DNA of 64,000 nt from Polaribacter haliotis (GCF_014784055.1 NZ_CP061813.1:707501-771500), one strand, 5' to 3'. Shown: positions 8,194 to 16,634, numbered from the stretch's first letter. Translations and numbers: made by a program. Notes: a model not told the origin generated them from the sequence alone.

Positions 8194-8646
8194 TTAGATT
8201 CTTTTCACTTTAACAGCATTCATACCACGCATACCTTTCTCTAATTCGAAAGAAACTTTGTCGTTTTCTCCAATCTCATCAATTAAACCACTAACGTGAG
8301 TAAAATATTTTTCATTATTTTCTGTATCGATAATAAAACCAAAACCTTTAGAAGTATCGAAGAAAGAAACTTTTCCTTTTCTTACTGGATCTTCCTCTGG
8401 TAAATCTTCTTTTTTAGTTACAGAAATCTCTATATCTTCTAATTCGATTTCTACTTTTAATTCTGGATCTGGTGGAGTGTCTGTTAAATTTCCATTATGA
8501 TCTACATATGCAAACTGGATTCCTGTTGATCCGTTTTCTTCCTTTTCCGCCTTTCGAGCGTCCATCTTCTTCTGTTTATCTAAACGTTTCTTTAAACGTT
8601 TCTTTTCTTTTTCACTTTTACTAAATGTTTGTTGCGACTTTGCCAT
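8194..8646 (-). CDS. Cold-shock-domain protein with a basic N-terminal extension
   Basis: In this 150-residue protein only the last 60 residues form the cold-shock OB fold: GKVSFFDTSKGFGFI carries RNP1-like aromatics and YFTHVSGL replaces the usual FVHxS RNP2. The first 40 residues are extremely Lys/Arg-rich (KKRLKKRLDKQKK) and probably bind RNA non-specifically. Residues 40-85 form a flexible acidic linker. I recall this long form as common in Bacteroidota, alongside short CspA proteins. A perfect promoter lies at 8762-8792, leaving an untranslated leader of roughly 110 nt, as often seen for cold-shock mRNAs. A terminator follows the gene. Confidence 0.92.
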   Translation of the reverse strand: MAKSQQTFSKSEKEKKRLKKRLDKQKKMDARKAEKEENGSTGIQFAYVDHNGNLTDTPPDPELKVEIELEDIEISVTKKEDLPEEDPVRKGKVSFFDTSKGFGFIIDTENNEKYFTHVSGLIDEIGENDKVSFELEKGMRGMNAVKVKRI

Positions 8647-8682
8647 TAAATTTTTAAATAGATTTTTATTAAGAGTTTGTGT

Positions 8683-8716
8683 AAGTTGAAAAATGAATTC
8701 AAAAAAAAATCAACTT
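8683..8716 (-). promoter_or_regulatory. Possible stem-loop in the long leader of the cold-shock gene
   Basis: AAGTTGA at 8683-8689 can pair with TCAACTT at 8710-8716 within the untranslated leader of the minus-strand transcript. The stem is short and AT-rich, so any thermosensing role is only a possibility. Confidence 0.25.
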
Positions 8717-8761
8717 TAAATAACAAAGTATTATTAATTAGAAGATATTCTCTACACATTG

Positions 8762-8792
8762 CAAAGATAGTACAAATTTAATTTTTTTCAAA
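8762..8792 (-). promoter_or_regulatory. Promoter of the cold-shock gene (TTTG-N19-TATCTTTG)
   Basis: On the minus strand both consensus boxes are perfect and the spacing is exactly 19 bases, the textbook Bacteroidota arrangement. Confidence 0.8.
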
Positions 8793-8908
8793 ATAAAGCT
8801 TTGTTAGATATTTTAATTTTTGTAGTTGTTTTTAAAAAAAATGAAAAATAAAAAACCGAATTTATTTTTTTCTCGTAAGTATATTAAATAACTAAAATTA
8901 AAACAATT

Positions 8909-9931
8909 ATGAAAACGATTAAAACACTAGCATTAATATTTGCTACAGCTATGACATTAGTATCTTGTTCTAGTAACGATAATGATGCAGAAATTAAATT
9001 AGACTCTAAAATTTTATTTACCTCCAATAACACAGATGGAAATGTAAATATGTATAATGTAACAAGTTTAAATAATGTTACCAAAGCAACTTTAACTACC
9101 ACTGCAACAGCTGCAGATGGTATTTATTACGATGGAAACCAAGACTTAGTAGTACAAGCTTCTAGAAGTTCTTTTGGTGTAGAAGGATATGCAAATATTA
9201 CAAATTTTGCAACATCTACAACAGTTTCTGCAAATGTTACAGGAACTTTAGATATGACGAGTCCACGTGAAATTGCAGTAAAAGATAATATTTATGTAGT
9301 TGCAGACAATGCAGATGTAGATGGAGATCCAGATACAAAAGATGGTAAGCTTTTCGTTTACACAAACAATGGAGGAAACTTTACTTTAAGAAATACAATT
9401 ACTACCGATTTTAAATTATGGGGAATAATTTTTATTGGAAATGATTTATATGCAATTGTAGATACCACAAATAAATTGGCTGTATTTACAAATTTTTTAA
9501 ATAATTCTTCAAACGCTACTTTATCTGCCAGTAAAACAATTGCTATAGAAGGAATTGTTAGAACACATGGTTTAACTTACGACACAGCTACAGATGTTAT
9601 GGTTCTAACAGATATTGGAGAAGCATCTAATGGACAAGATGATGGTGGTTTTCATGTAATTAATAATTTTGCAGCCAATTTTAATGGAACTGCTAATAAT
9701 GAAACTTTAGCTATTTCTAACCAAACAAGAGTTGCTGGAACAAGCACTTTATTAGGAAACCCAGTAGATGTTGCTTATGATGGTGATTCTAAAACAGTTT
9801 TTATTGCAGAAGCTGGAAATGGTGGAGGAAGAATTTTAGCCTTCAATAATATAGGAAATGGTGGAAATCTAACACCTGCATACAATGCAACGCTTTCTAA
9901 AGCTTCTGCAGTGTATTTGCATAAAGAATAA
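8909..9931 (+). CDS. Lipoprotein with beta-propeller-like repeats, function unknown
   Basis: The 340-residue protein has a lipoprotein signal with lipobox LVSC (Cys about residue 20), followed by a Ser/Asn/Asp-rich tether. The rest is beta-rich, with repeats of the type ADGIYYDGNQDLVV, PREIAVKDNIYVVAD, WGIIFIGNDLYAIVD, HGLTYDTATDVMVLTD and DVAYDGDSKTVFIAEAG. These recall blades of NHL or lactonase-type propellers. No catalytic motif is recognisable. It is monocistronic with a strong terminator behind it. It is probably anchored in the outer membrane. Confidence 0.8.
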   Translation: MKTIKTLALIFATAMTLVSCSSNDNDAEIKLDSKILFTSNNTDGNVNMYNVTSLNNVTKATLTTTATAADGIYYDGNQDLVVQASRSSFGVEGYANITNFATSTTVSANVTGTLDMTSPREIAVKDNIYVVADNADVDGDPDTKDGKLFVYTNNGGNFTLRNTITTDFKLWGIIFIGNDLYAIVDTTNKLAVFTNFLNNSSNATLSASKTIAIEGIVRTHGLTYDTATDVMVLTDIGEASNGQDDGGFHVINNFAANFNGTANNETLAISNQTRVAGTSTLLGNPVDVAYDGDSKTVFIAEAGNGGGRILAFNNIGNGGNLTPAYNATLSKASAVYLHKE

Positions 9932-9967
9932 CATTTTTTATGTTATAGTTTGATATTTGATTGATTT

Positions 9968-9996
9968 GCCTTTCGTGAAAACGAAAGGCTTTTTTT
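9968..9996 (+). terminator. Intrinsic terminator after the lipoprotein gene
   Basis: GCCTTTCG pairs with CGAAAGGC around TGAAAA and is followed by seven T residues. Confidence 0.9.
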
Positions 9997-10045
9997 ATGG
10001 TAAAATTTTATTATTGTTAATAATATATTAATAAATTAGTAATAT

Positions 10046-10077
10046 TTTCTTTTTTAATAGTATTACTATTATATTTG
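10046..10077 (+). promoter_or_regulatory. Promoter of the TetR/export operon (TTTC-N20-TATATTTG)
   Basis: TATATTTG at 10070-10077 is an exact -7 match, with TTTC at 10046-10049. The TetR gene begins 17 bases downstream. A perfect palindrome occupies the spacer. Confidence 0.65.
10056..10070. promoter_or_regulatory. Candidate TetR operator AATAGTATTACTATT
   Basis: A perfect 7-1-7 palindrome lies between the -33 and -7 boxes and touches the -7 box. Position and symmetry fit an autoregulatory TetR-family operator for the gene that starts at 10095. Assignment is inference from position. Confidence 0.55.
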
Positions 10078-10094
10078 CAAATAAATATTTTAAT

Positions 10095-10766
10095 ATGAAA
10101 GATTTGTTATCTGTTTTAAAAATTTCTGTTCCAGATAAAATTTTTATTAAAGACCCAGAAACATCCGATTTAGGTAGAAGAATTATAGAAAATAGTATTT
10201 TTTTAATTGATGAAATTGGTTTCGAAAGCTTTACATTTAAAAAATTAGGCACAAAAATTAGTTCAAATGAGAGTTCTATTTATAGGTATTTTGAAAGTAA
10301 ACATATGCTACTACTCTACCTATCTTCATGGTATTGGGCTTGGTTAGAATATAAATTAGTTTTAGAAACATTTAGTATTTCCAATGCTTACGAGAAATTA
10401 GAAAAAGCAATTATTACAGTTACAAATAAAATAATAGAAGACAGTAAATACTCTCATATTAACGAAACTATTTTATATAAAATTATTGTAAATGAAAGCT
10501 CTAAATCTTTTTTAACAAAAGAAGTCGATTCAAAAAATAAAGAAGGATATTTCGAAATTTACAAAAGGCTTATTTCTAGATTAAATGAAATGATTTTAGG
10601 CGTAAAACCAAATTATAAATATAGTTTTAGTTTGGCAAGTACTATTTTAGAAGGTGGTTTACACCAGCACTTTTTACAAGAACATTTCCCATCTTTAACA
10701 AATATCGAGAAAAACAATACACCCACTCAGTTTTTTATTCAATTAGCTAAAACCGCTTTACAATAG
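10095..10766 (+). CDS. TetR/AcrR-family transcriptional regulator
   Basis: In this 223-residue protein the N-terminal HTH region spans about residues 25-75. GRRIIENSIFLIDEIGFESFTFKKLGTKI is followed by the recognition-helix segment SSNESSIYRYFESKHMLLLY, the classic TetR signature. The C-terminal helical part is a ligand-binding/dimerisation domain with no obvious family. It is the first gene of an operon; the ABC gene starts two bases after its stop. A palindromic candidate operator overlaps the promoter, so it probably represses its own operon until an unknown inducer binds. The inducer is likely related to what the exporter handles. Confidence 0.88.
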   Translation: MKDLLSVLKISVPDKIFIKDPETSDLGRRIIENSIFLIDEIGFESFTFKKLGTKISSNESSIYRYFESKHMLLLYLSSWYWAWLEYKLVLETFSISNAYEKLEKAIITVTNKIIEDSKYSHINETILYKIIVNESSKSFLTKEVDSKNKEGYFEIYKRLISRLNEMILGVKPNYKYSFSLASTILEGGLHQHFLQEHFPSLTNIEKNNTPTQFFIQLAKTALQ

Positions 10767-10768
10767 AT

Positions 10769-12436
10769 ATGGAAAATAATCAATTAACACCTTGGAAACG
10801 TTTTTTAGGCCTTTTAAAATTAGAAAAAAAAGATATTTTTCAAATTTTCTATTATGCAATTTTTGGAGGACTTGTAGCTCTTTCATTACCCTTAGGAATT
10901 CAAGCAATTATAAACTTACTACAAGGTGCACAAATTTCCACATCGTGGGTTGTGCTGGTTATTTTAGTTACGATTGGTGTTATTTTCTCTGGATCTTTGC
11001 AATTAATGCAATTAAGAATTATAGAAACCATTCAACAGCGAATATTTACAAGAGCATCTTTTGAGTTAAGTTATCGTTTTCCAAAGATTAAAATGAATGA
11101 ATTACATAAATATTATCCACCAGAATTGGCAAATCGTTTTTTTGATACATTAACAATTCAGAAAGGATTATCTAAAATTTTAATTGATGTTCCAACAGCA
11201 TTATTACAAATTATTTTTGCATTAATATTGTTATCATTCTATCATCCATTTTTTATCATTTTTGGAATTTTATTATTGCTTTTAATATACATCGTTTTTA
11301 AGTTTACTGCACAAAGAGGTTTAGAAACAAGTCTTATAGAATCTAAAAATAAGTATAAAGTTGCACATTGGATTCAGGAAGTTGCAAGAACCGTTGTTAG
11401 TTTTAAACTTTCTGGAACCACCAATTTAGCCATGGAAAAAAACGATATTTTAGTTGATGAGTATTTAAAATCTAGAGAAAATCACTTTAAAATTTTAATG
11501 ATTCAATTCATACAAATGATTAGTTTTAAAGTAATTGTAACTGCTAGTTTACTTTTAATTGGTGGAGCTTTAGTATTAAATCAAGAAATGAATATAGGCC
11601 AATTTGTCGCAGCAGAAATTATTATTTTATTAGTAATTGCTTCTGTAGAAAAACTAATTATCGGTTTAGAATCTTTTTACGATGTTTTAACTTCCATTGA
11701 AAAAATAGGACAAGTTGTAGATATGAATTTAGAGCCTCAAGAAGGTGAAAAACCTATGTTTAAAGATGGCTTAACTGTTGAGTTAGATGATGTTTTTTAC
11801 AATGTAGAAGAAAGGGAAAAACATATTATTAAAAACATTTCTTTAACCATTAACCCATCTAGTAAAATATTAGTTATGGGAGAAAGTGGTGCAGGAAAAT
11901 CTAGTTTATTACGTTTAATTGCTGGTGTAATTCAACCTACTGCAGGAAATGTTTACATTAATAATTTATCTTTAAAGAGCCTACATTTAAACCATTATCG
12001 TTCTCAATTAGGTTTATCTCTTTCTGGAGAAACACCTTTTGAAGGAACCATTAGAGAAAATTTAGTTTTTGGAAATAAATCCATTGATGATAACATAATT
12101 TATAACGTTTTAGATGTTGTTGGTTTAAATCAATTTTTAAAAGAACAACCTAATGGTTTAGACACTATTATTCATCCAGAAGGTAAACAGATGTCTTATA
12201 CAAAAGCGAAAAAATTAATTTTGGCAAGAGCCATTATTAAGCAACCAAAAGTAATGATTTTAGAAGATCCTTTAGACCAGTTTAATCTAGACGAAACTTT
12301 AAGAATTATCGAATATTTAACAAACCCTAAACAACCTTGGGCCTTAATTGTAGTAAGTAGTAAAAAAAGTTGGAGAACCCAATGTAACCAAATTATTACA
12401 TTAAAAAATGGGAAAATTAAATCTATAAAAAACTAA
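10769..12436 (+). CDS. ABC transporter of the type I secretion/peptide-export type with a degenerate ATPase domain
   Basis: This 555-residue protein has an N-terminal six-helix membrane domain (about 20-300) fused to a nucleotide-binding domain (about 335-553). There is no N-terminal peptidase domain. Walker A (GESGAGKSS, about 371-379) is intact. The signature is MSYTK instead of LSGGQ (about 475-479). Walker B reads VMILEDP with the Asp-Glu pair reversed (about 495-501). The switch His is replaced by Ser in VVSSKKSW. ATP binding looks possible, but hydrolysis should be impaired by comparison with canonical family members. It is encoded between a TetR regulator and HlyD/TolC partners, so it should be the inner-membrane part of a trans-envelope exporter. 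No substrate gene is adjacent. Confidence 0.88.
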   Translation: MENNQLTPWKRFLGLLKLEKKDIFQIFYYAIFGGLVALSLPLGIQAIINLLQGAQISTSWVVLVILVTIGVIFSGSLQLMQLRIIETIQQRIFTRASFELSYRFPKIKMNELHKYYPPELANRFFDTLTIQKGLSKILIDVPTALLQIIFALILLSFYHPFFIIFGILLLLLIYIVFKFTAQRGLETSLIESKNKYKVAHWIQEVARTVVSFKLSGTTNLAMEKNDILVDEYLKSRENHFKILMIQFIQMISFKVIVTASLLLIGGALVLNQEMNIGQFVAAEIIILLVIASVEKLIIGLESFYDVLTSIEKIGQVVDMNLEPQEGEKPMFKDGLTVELDDVFYNVEEREKHIIKNISLTINPSSKILVMGESGAGKSSLLRLIAGVIQPTAGNVYINNLSLKSLHLNHYRSQLGLSLSGETPFEGTIRENLVFGNKSIDDNIIYNVLDVVGLNQFLKEQPNGLDTIIHPEGKQMSYTKAKKLILARAIIKQPKVMILEDPLDQFNLDETLRIIEYLTNPKQPWALIVVSSKKSWRTQCNQIITLKNGKIKSIKN

Positions 12437-12438
12437 TT

Positions 12439-13797
12439 ATGTTAAACATTTCTAACAATCAGTTAAATAAAAAAATAGATTTAAATCAATTTAAATCTGG
12501 CAAAGAAATCTTTTCTAAAAAATATTATAAAGCATTTAACAAGTTCTTGTTGGCTTTTGCTATCATAGGTTTTATATTCATATTTTTACCATGGACACAG
12601 AATATTACAAGTCAAGGTACTGTAACTACTCTAACACCAGACCAAAGACCACAAACCATACAATCTCAAATTCCTGGTAGAATTGAGCAATGGTTTGTTC
12701 GCGAAGGAGATTATGTTAAAAAAGGAGACACCATTCTAAGAATTTCTGAAGTAAAAAGCGAATATTTTGATAATCGTTTAATTGAAAGAACAAACGACCA
12801 AATTAATGCAAAAACATCTTCAGTAAATGCATATCAAGGTAAAGTGGAAGCGTTGCAAAGACAAGTGCAAGCTTTAAAACAAGAAAGAGGTTTAAAGATT
12901 GAACAAACAAAAAATAAATTATTACAAGCTCGTTTAAAAGTACAAAGTGATAGCATTTCTTTTGAAGCTGCTAAAACAAATTTAAACATTGCCAAAAAGC
13001 AGTTTACACGAACAGAAACGTTACAAAAAGAAGGTTTAAAAGCTGTTGTGGATGTAGAACAAAAACGTTTAAAATTACAGGAAACTCAGGCTAAATTAAT
13101 TGCACAAGAAAATAAATTATTAGCCACTAAAAACGAAGTTTTAAATGCAAAATTAGAATTATCGAGAATAGGCGCGACCTACACAGATAAAATTTCTAAA
13201 GCACAAAGCGATATGTATACTGCACAATCCAGTGGTTTTGATGCAAAAGCACAAGTTTCTAAATTAGAAAACAGCAATAGTAATTATAGAGTTCGAAATA
13301 GTCTATTATACATTACTGCTCCACAAAATGGGTATATAAATAAAGCCATAAAAGGTGGTATTGGAGGTACATTTAAAGAAGGAGAATCTCTGGTTGGAAT
13401 TATGCCAGAAAAATACGATTTAGCAGTAGAAACTTATGTAAGGCCAATAGATTTACCATTATTGCATGTTGGAGAAAAAGTACGAGTTCAGTTTGATGGT
13501 TGGCCAGCAATTGTTTTTTCTGGTTGGCCTAATGTATCTTATGGAACTTATGGTGCTAAAGTAGTTGCTATAGAGAATTTTATAAGTAGTAATGGAAAAT
13601 ACAGAGTTTTATTAGCTTCTGATAAAAAAGATTTTGCGTGGCCAGAAGCTATTAGAGTTGGTTCTGGTGCAAGAACCATTGCATTGTTAGAAGATGTACC
13701 TATTTGGTTCGAATTATGGAGGCAACTAAACAGCTTCCCTCCCAACTATTATCAGCCAGAAAATTCTGGAAAAGAAGAAGCGAATTCTAAAAAATAA
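12439..13797 (+). CDS. HlyD-family periplasmic adaptor (membrane fusion protein)
   Basis: The 452-residue protein has a cytoplasmic N-terminus and one membrane helix at about 32-53 (FLLAFAIIGFIFIFLPW). A biotinyl-lipoyl half-domain (IPGRIEQWFVREGDYVKKGDTIL) comes next, then a long coiled-coil hairpin at about 115-290, rich in Gln/Lys/Ala. The returning lipoyl half is ITAPQNGYINKAI, and a C-terminal beta domain ends the protein. This is the adaptor architecture of type I secretion systems. It starts two bases after the ABC stop and is followed five bases later by the TolC-like gene, so the three are one operon. The Pro/Trp-rich patch WPAIVFSGWPN near residue 355 is distinctive of this subgroup in my experience. 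Confidence 0.92.
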   Translation: MLNISNNQLNKKIDLNQFKSGKEIFSKKYYKAFNKFLLAFAIIGFIFIFLPWTQNITSQGTVTTLTPDQRPQTIQSQIPGRIEQWFVREGDYVKKGDTILRISEVKSEYFDNRLIERTNDQINAKTSSVNAYQGKVEALQRQVQALKQERGLKIEQTKNKLLQARLKVQSDSISFEAAKTNLNIAKKQFTRTETLQKEGLKAVVDVEQKRLKLQETQAKLIAQENKLLATKNEVLNAKLELSRIGATYTDKISKAQSDMYTAQSSGFDAKAQVSKLENSNSNYRVRNSLLYITAPQNGYINKAIKGGIGGTFKEGESLVGIMPEKYDLAVETYVRPIDLPLLHVGEKVRVQFDGWPAIVFSGWPNVSYGTYGAKVVAIENFISSNGKYRVLLASDKKDFAWPEAIRVGSGARTIALLEDVPIWFELWRQLNSFPPNYYQPENSGKEEANSKK

Positions 13798-13802
13798 TTT
13801 AG

Positions 13803-15200
13803 ATGAGAAAACTAATTATATTCTTATTTGTCATTTCATTTTCATCTTTAAAAGCACAGGAAGAAGCTGTTTCTAAAATGACGCTTTCTGAGTATTTGGG
13901 GTATGTAAAAATGTATCACCCAATTGTGAAACAGGCGAATTTAATTATTAATAATAGTGAAGCTAATTTACTAAAAGCAAGAGGTTCTTTCGACCCTAAA
14001 ATTGAAGTAGATTATACCAAAAAGCAATTCAAAGAAAAGGAATATTACAACAAGTTGAATGGTGCTTTTAAAATACCAACTTGGTATGGTGTTGAGTTTA
14101 AAGCCAATTTCGAACAAAATGATGGTGTATTTTTAAATCCTGAAAATAGTGTTCCTTTAGATGGTTTATATAGTGCAGGAGTTTCTGTTTCTTTGGCAAG
14201 AGGTTTACTTACCAACCAAAGAATGGCTTCTCTAAAACAAGCAAAATATTTTTTAGAACAAGCAAAAGAAGACCAGCAAATAACTGTAAATACTATTTTG
14301 TATGATGCTTCTCTCTCTTACTTCAATTGGTTAAAAACGTATAATGAAAAAAGAGTTTATGACGATTTTCTAAACAATGCGAAAATTCGTTTTGAAGGAA
14401 CAAAAAGGGCTTTCCAAGAAGGAGAAAAACCTGCAATTGATACTTTAGAAGCAAGAATTACTTTAAATACAAGAAAACTAAATTTAGAAAAGGCACGTAT
14501 TAAATTGATAAAAGCGTCTTTAGAATTGTCTAATTTTTTATGGCTCAATGAAAACACGCCAGTTGAATTGAAAGAAAGTATAATCCCGGATTTAAATACT
14601 TATAATGCAATTGATAAGACGTTTAATATCGCACTTTTTAATAATGAAAATTTTGAAATTGAAAATCATCCAAAAATAAGATCTTTAGAGTATAAAATTA
14701 AAAGTTTAGATGTTGAAAAGCGTTTAAAAATGAATAATTTATTACCAAAAATAGATTTACAGTACAATTTTATTTCTCCAAATGGAGACCAAATAAATTC
14801 GTTTAACACCAATAACTACAAAGCAGGAATCAATTTTAGCATGCCTTTATTTATTAGAAAAGAAAGAGGAGATTTAAAGTTGGCTAAAATAAAATTGCAA
14901 GACAAACAATTAGAAAGTGAAACTGTAAAAGTTGTGATTAAAAATAAAATTGATGCCATTCAGCAAGAATTAAGCTCATTTATAATTCAGAGTGATTTTA
15001 CTGCTAATATTGTAAGAGATTACGATGTTTTACTAAAAGCAGAAGAACGCAAGTTCTTCTTAGGAGAAAGCTCTCTTTTCTTAGTAAATTACAGAGAAGA
15101 AAAATATATTGATTCCAAATTAAAAGCAATTAGTTTAGAAAATTCTTTCTTTAAATCGAAAGCAACTTTGTTTAAAGAAGCTGTGTTAAAGCCCCTTTAA
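13803..15200 (+). CDS. TolC-family outer-membrane channel protein
   Basis: This 465-residue protein has a signal peptide (about 1-19, ending SLKAQ). It is followed by the two-fold alpha-helical outer-membrane factor pattern: long amphipathic Leu/Lys/Glu helices at about 35-60, 140-245 and 290-460, interrupted by short beta-strand segments that insert in the membrane. It completes the trans-envelope export system with the preceding HlyD and ABC genes. The stop codon lies inside a CCCCTTT/AAAGGGG hairpin that may also terminate the operon. Confidence 0.9.
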   Translation: MRKLIIFLFVISFSSLKAQEEAVSKMTLSEYLGYVKMYHPIVKQANLIINNSEANLLKARGSFDPKIEVDYTKKQFKEKEYYNKLNGAFKIPTWYGVEFKANFEQNDGVFLNPENSVPLDGLYSAGVSVSLARGLLTNQRMASLKQAKYFLEQAKEDQQITVNTILYDASLSYFNWLKTYNEKRVYDDFLNNAKIRFEGTKRAFQEGEKPAIDTLEARITLNTRKLNLEKARIKLIKASLELSNFLWLNENTPVELKESIIPDLNTYNAIDKTFNIALFNNENFEIENHPKIRSLEYKIKSLDVEKRLKMNNLLPKIDLQYNFISPNGDQINSFNTNNYKAGINFSMPLFIRKERGDLKLAKIKLQDKQLESETVKVVIKNKIDAIQQELSSFIIQSDFTANIVRDYDVLLKAEERKFFLGESSLFLVNYREEKYIDSKLKAISLENSFFKSKATLFKEAVLKPL

Positions 15201-15213
15201 TTCCCCAAAGGGG
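15192..15213 (+). terminator. Hairpin overlapping the stop of the TolC-like gene
   Basis: CCCCTTT pairs with AAAGGGG around AATTCCCC. The stem includes the TAA stop at 15198-15200. There is only a short A-rich tail and no T-run, so termination is uncertain. The sequence also looks like a recurrent flavobacterial repeat. Confidence 0.4.
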
Positions 15214-15242
15214 AAAACACTCTTCTCTAAACAACTCTGTGC

Positions 15243-15440
15243 CTTTGCGCAATAATATGTTCAAAGTTTAAAATTCAATATTTAAAGTTCTGGATGGAAG
15301 TTTTGCTTAAAATACTTGTGTCACTTAAACATAAATACTTTGCGACTCTGCGTCTTTGCGAGGTAAAAAACTCAAAATTCTGATTGGAAACTTTACAAAA
15401 AAACTTTGCGAACTTTGCGAAAAAACTTTGCGCCTTTGCA
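15243..15440. repeat. Cluster of CTTTGCG repeats
   Basis: Copies of CTTTGCG occur at 15243, 15338, 15354, 15404, 15413 and 15426, with variants CTCTGCG at 15346 and CTTTGCA at 15434. Several are spaced by 8 or 9 bases. The 248-base gap between the TolC-like gene and the XRE gene holds nothing else recognisable. I recall similar 'CTTTGCGCCTTTGCG' tracts in other Bacteroidota intergenic regions. Confidence 0.65.
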
Positions 15441-15448
15441 TTTAAAAA

Positions 15449-15649
15449 TTAATCATCCTGCTCTAATATAAAAAACTCATTCACTGAAATTTTAAAAATA
15501 TTCGATAGTTTCAAAGCCAAAACAGTGGATGGAACATATCTATTCTTCTCAATAGAATTAATTGTTTGACGAGAAACACCTATCTTTTTAGCTAAATCGT
15601 CTTGTGTAATATCTAATATTGCACGCTGTACTTTAAGTGTATTTTTCAT
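15449..15649 (-). CDS. Small XRE-family helix-turn-helix regulator
   Basis: This 66-residue protein is essentially only a Cro/C1-type HTH. QDDLAKKIGVSRQTINSIEKNRYVPS (about 15-40) contains the two helices, and ALKLSNIFKISVNEFF completes the fold. It resembles the YozG-like single-domain regulators usually encoded with a small membrane protein. It follows the membrane-protein gene by one base and shares its promoter, so the pair is probably a self-controlled unit. Confidence 0.9.
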   Translation of the reverse strand: MKNTLKVQRAILDITQDDLAKKIGVSRQTINSIEKNRYVPSTVLALKLSNIFKISVNEFFILEQDD

Positions 15650-15650
15650 C

Positions 15651-16094
15651 TTATTTATTCATTCTTTTTAATTGCCAGAAAAACATCAATTGAACAATTA
15701 ACATAAAAAATAATACTTGAAAGTAACTAAACCCCTGTAATTCATCATTTTGATTTAAGATTGCTCCTACACCATAATTAATTAAAGGTTGTACTAAAGA
15801 ATATACAATTGCCATAATAAAAGCCAATCTGTAAGATTGCGAACGCAAACTATCTACAAATTCATCTTCTATTTTTTCTTTTGATAAGGACATTATTAAC
15901 AAACCAATTAATAATACTCCATGCAAAATGGGTCTTATCCACTCAGAATTTTCAATATATTTTCTTCCTATCATTAAAATAAAAGTTCCAATTGCAACAA
16001 TGAGACCTATTTTTTTAAACTGATTTCCAAGTTGAAATTTATTCATTCTTTCTAAATGACTTCTTTCTCTTTCACAAATTGATTGTTTCGACAT
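15651..16094 (-). CDS. Four-helix integral membrane protein paired with an XRE regulator
   Basis: The 147-residue protein starts at MSKQSICERE. A longer reading with an ATG at 16139 is rejected because a near-perfect promoter (16137-16168) overlaps that codon. Hydrophobic segments are at about 30-48, 58-75, 92-112 and 122-140. The charged N-terminus and the EKIEDEFVDSLRSQSYR loop are cytoplasmic by the positive-inside pattern. No known domain is recognised with confidence. The pairing with a small HTH protein is a common arrangement in Bacteroidota and Firmicutes; function is unknown. Confidence 0.8.
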   Translation of the reverse strand: MSKQSICERERSHLERMNKFQLGNQFKKIGLIVAIGTFILMIGRKYIENSEWIRPILHGVLLIGLLIMSLSKEKIEDEFVDSLRSQSYRLAFIMAIVYSLVQPLINYGVGAILNQNDELQGFSYFQVLFFMLIVQLMFFWQLKRMNK

Positions 16095-16136
16095 CTTATT
16101 TATTTTACAATTAGACAAATTAACTTTATATAATGA

Positions 16137-16168
16137 CAAATATACTTTACATTTTATAATTCTACAAA
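16137..16168 (-). promoter_or_regulatory. Promoter TTTG-N20-TATATTTG for the membrane protein/XRE pair
   Basis: Both boxes match exactly on the minus strand. The predicted start of transcription is about 35 bases upstream of the ATG at 16094. Confidence 0.75.
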
Positions 16169-16214
16169 TTTTATTTACTGTATTTAAAAATCAATTAACC
16201 AAACACTTTTATTT

Positions 16215-16634
16215 ATGACAACAAATTCAAACAAACCAAGTACAGCTTTTTGGATTATTGGTGTACTCGCACTTTTATGGAATCTTATGGGTGTAAGTGC
16301 GTATTTATTTCAGGCTTTAGCAACAGAAGAAATGATTTCAGAAATGACTCCTGAACAACAAATAGAAATGATGGTAGAATATCCTGCTTGGATTACTGCA
16401 TTATTTGCACTCGCTGTTTTTGGAGGTGTTTTAGCTTGTATTCTATTACTTGCAAGAAAGAAATTAGCGTATTATTTATTTCTACTTTCTGGGGTTTGTG
16501 CAACTATTCAACAAGTTTATATTATGATGAATGCAGAATTAAACATGATAATTATGCCAATAATGATAATTGTTATTTGTATTTTCTTAATTTGGTATTC
16601 CAAGAAATGTATTGCAGATGGTCTTTTAAAGTAA
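16215..16634 (+). CDS. Small four-helix membrane protein, function unknown
   Basis: This 139-residue protein has hydrophobic helices at about 11-32, 58-80, 84-104 and 108-127. A soluble loop MISEMTPEQQIEMMVEYPAW lies between the first two. Similar Bacteroidota proteins are often labelled 'sugar transporter' without evidence, so I do not adopt that function. It is monocistronic and ends at a bidirectional terminator. Confidence 0.8.
   Translation: MTTNSNKPSTAFWIIGVLALLWNLMGVSAYLFQALATEEMISEMTPEQQIEMMVEYPAWITALFALAVFGGVLACILLLARKKLAYYLFLLSGVCATIQQVYIMMNAELNMIIMPIMIIVICIFLIWYSKKCIADGLLK

Noticed and set aside
15243..15440. CRISPR-like array from the CTTTGCG repeats
   Set aside because: Repeat units are only 7 bases, spacers are irregular and there are no cas genes. 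The pattern is a short-motif cluster, not a CRISPR array.
16215..16634. Sugar transporter
   Set aside because: The protein has only four helices and 139 residues and lacks any transporter signature.
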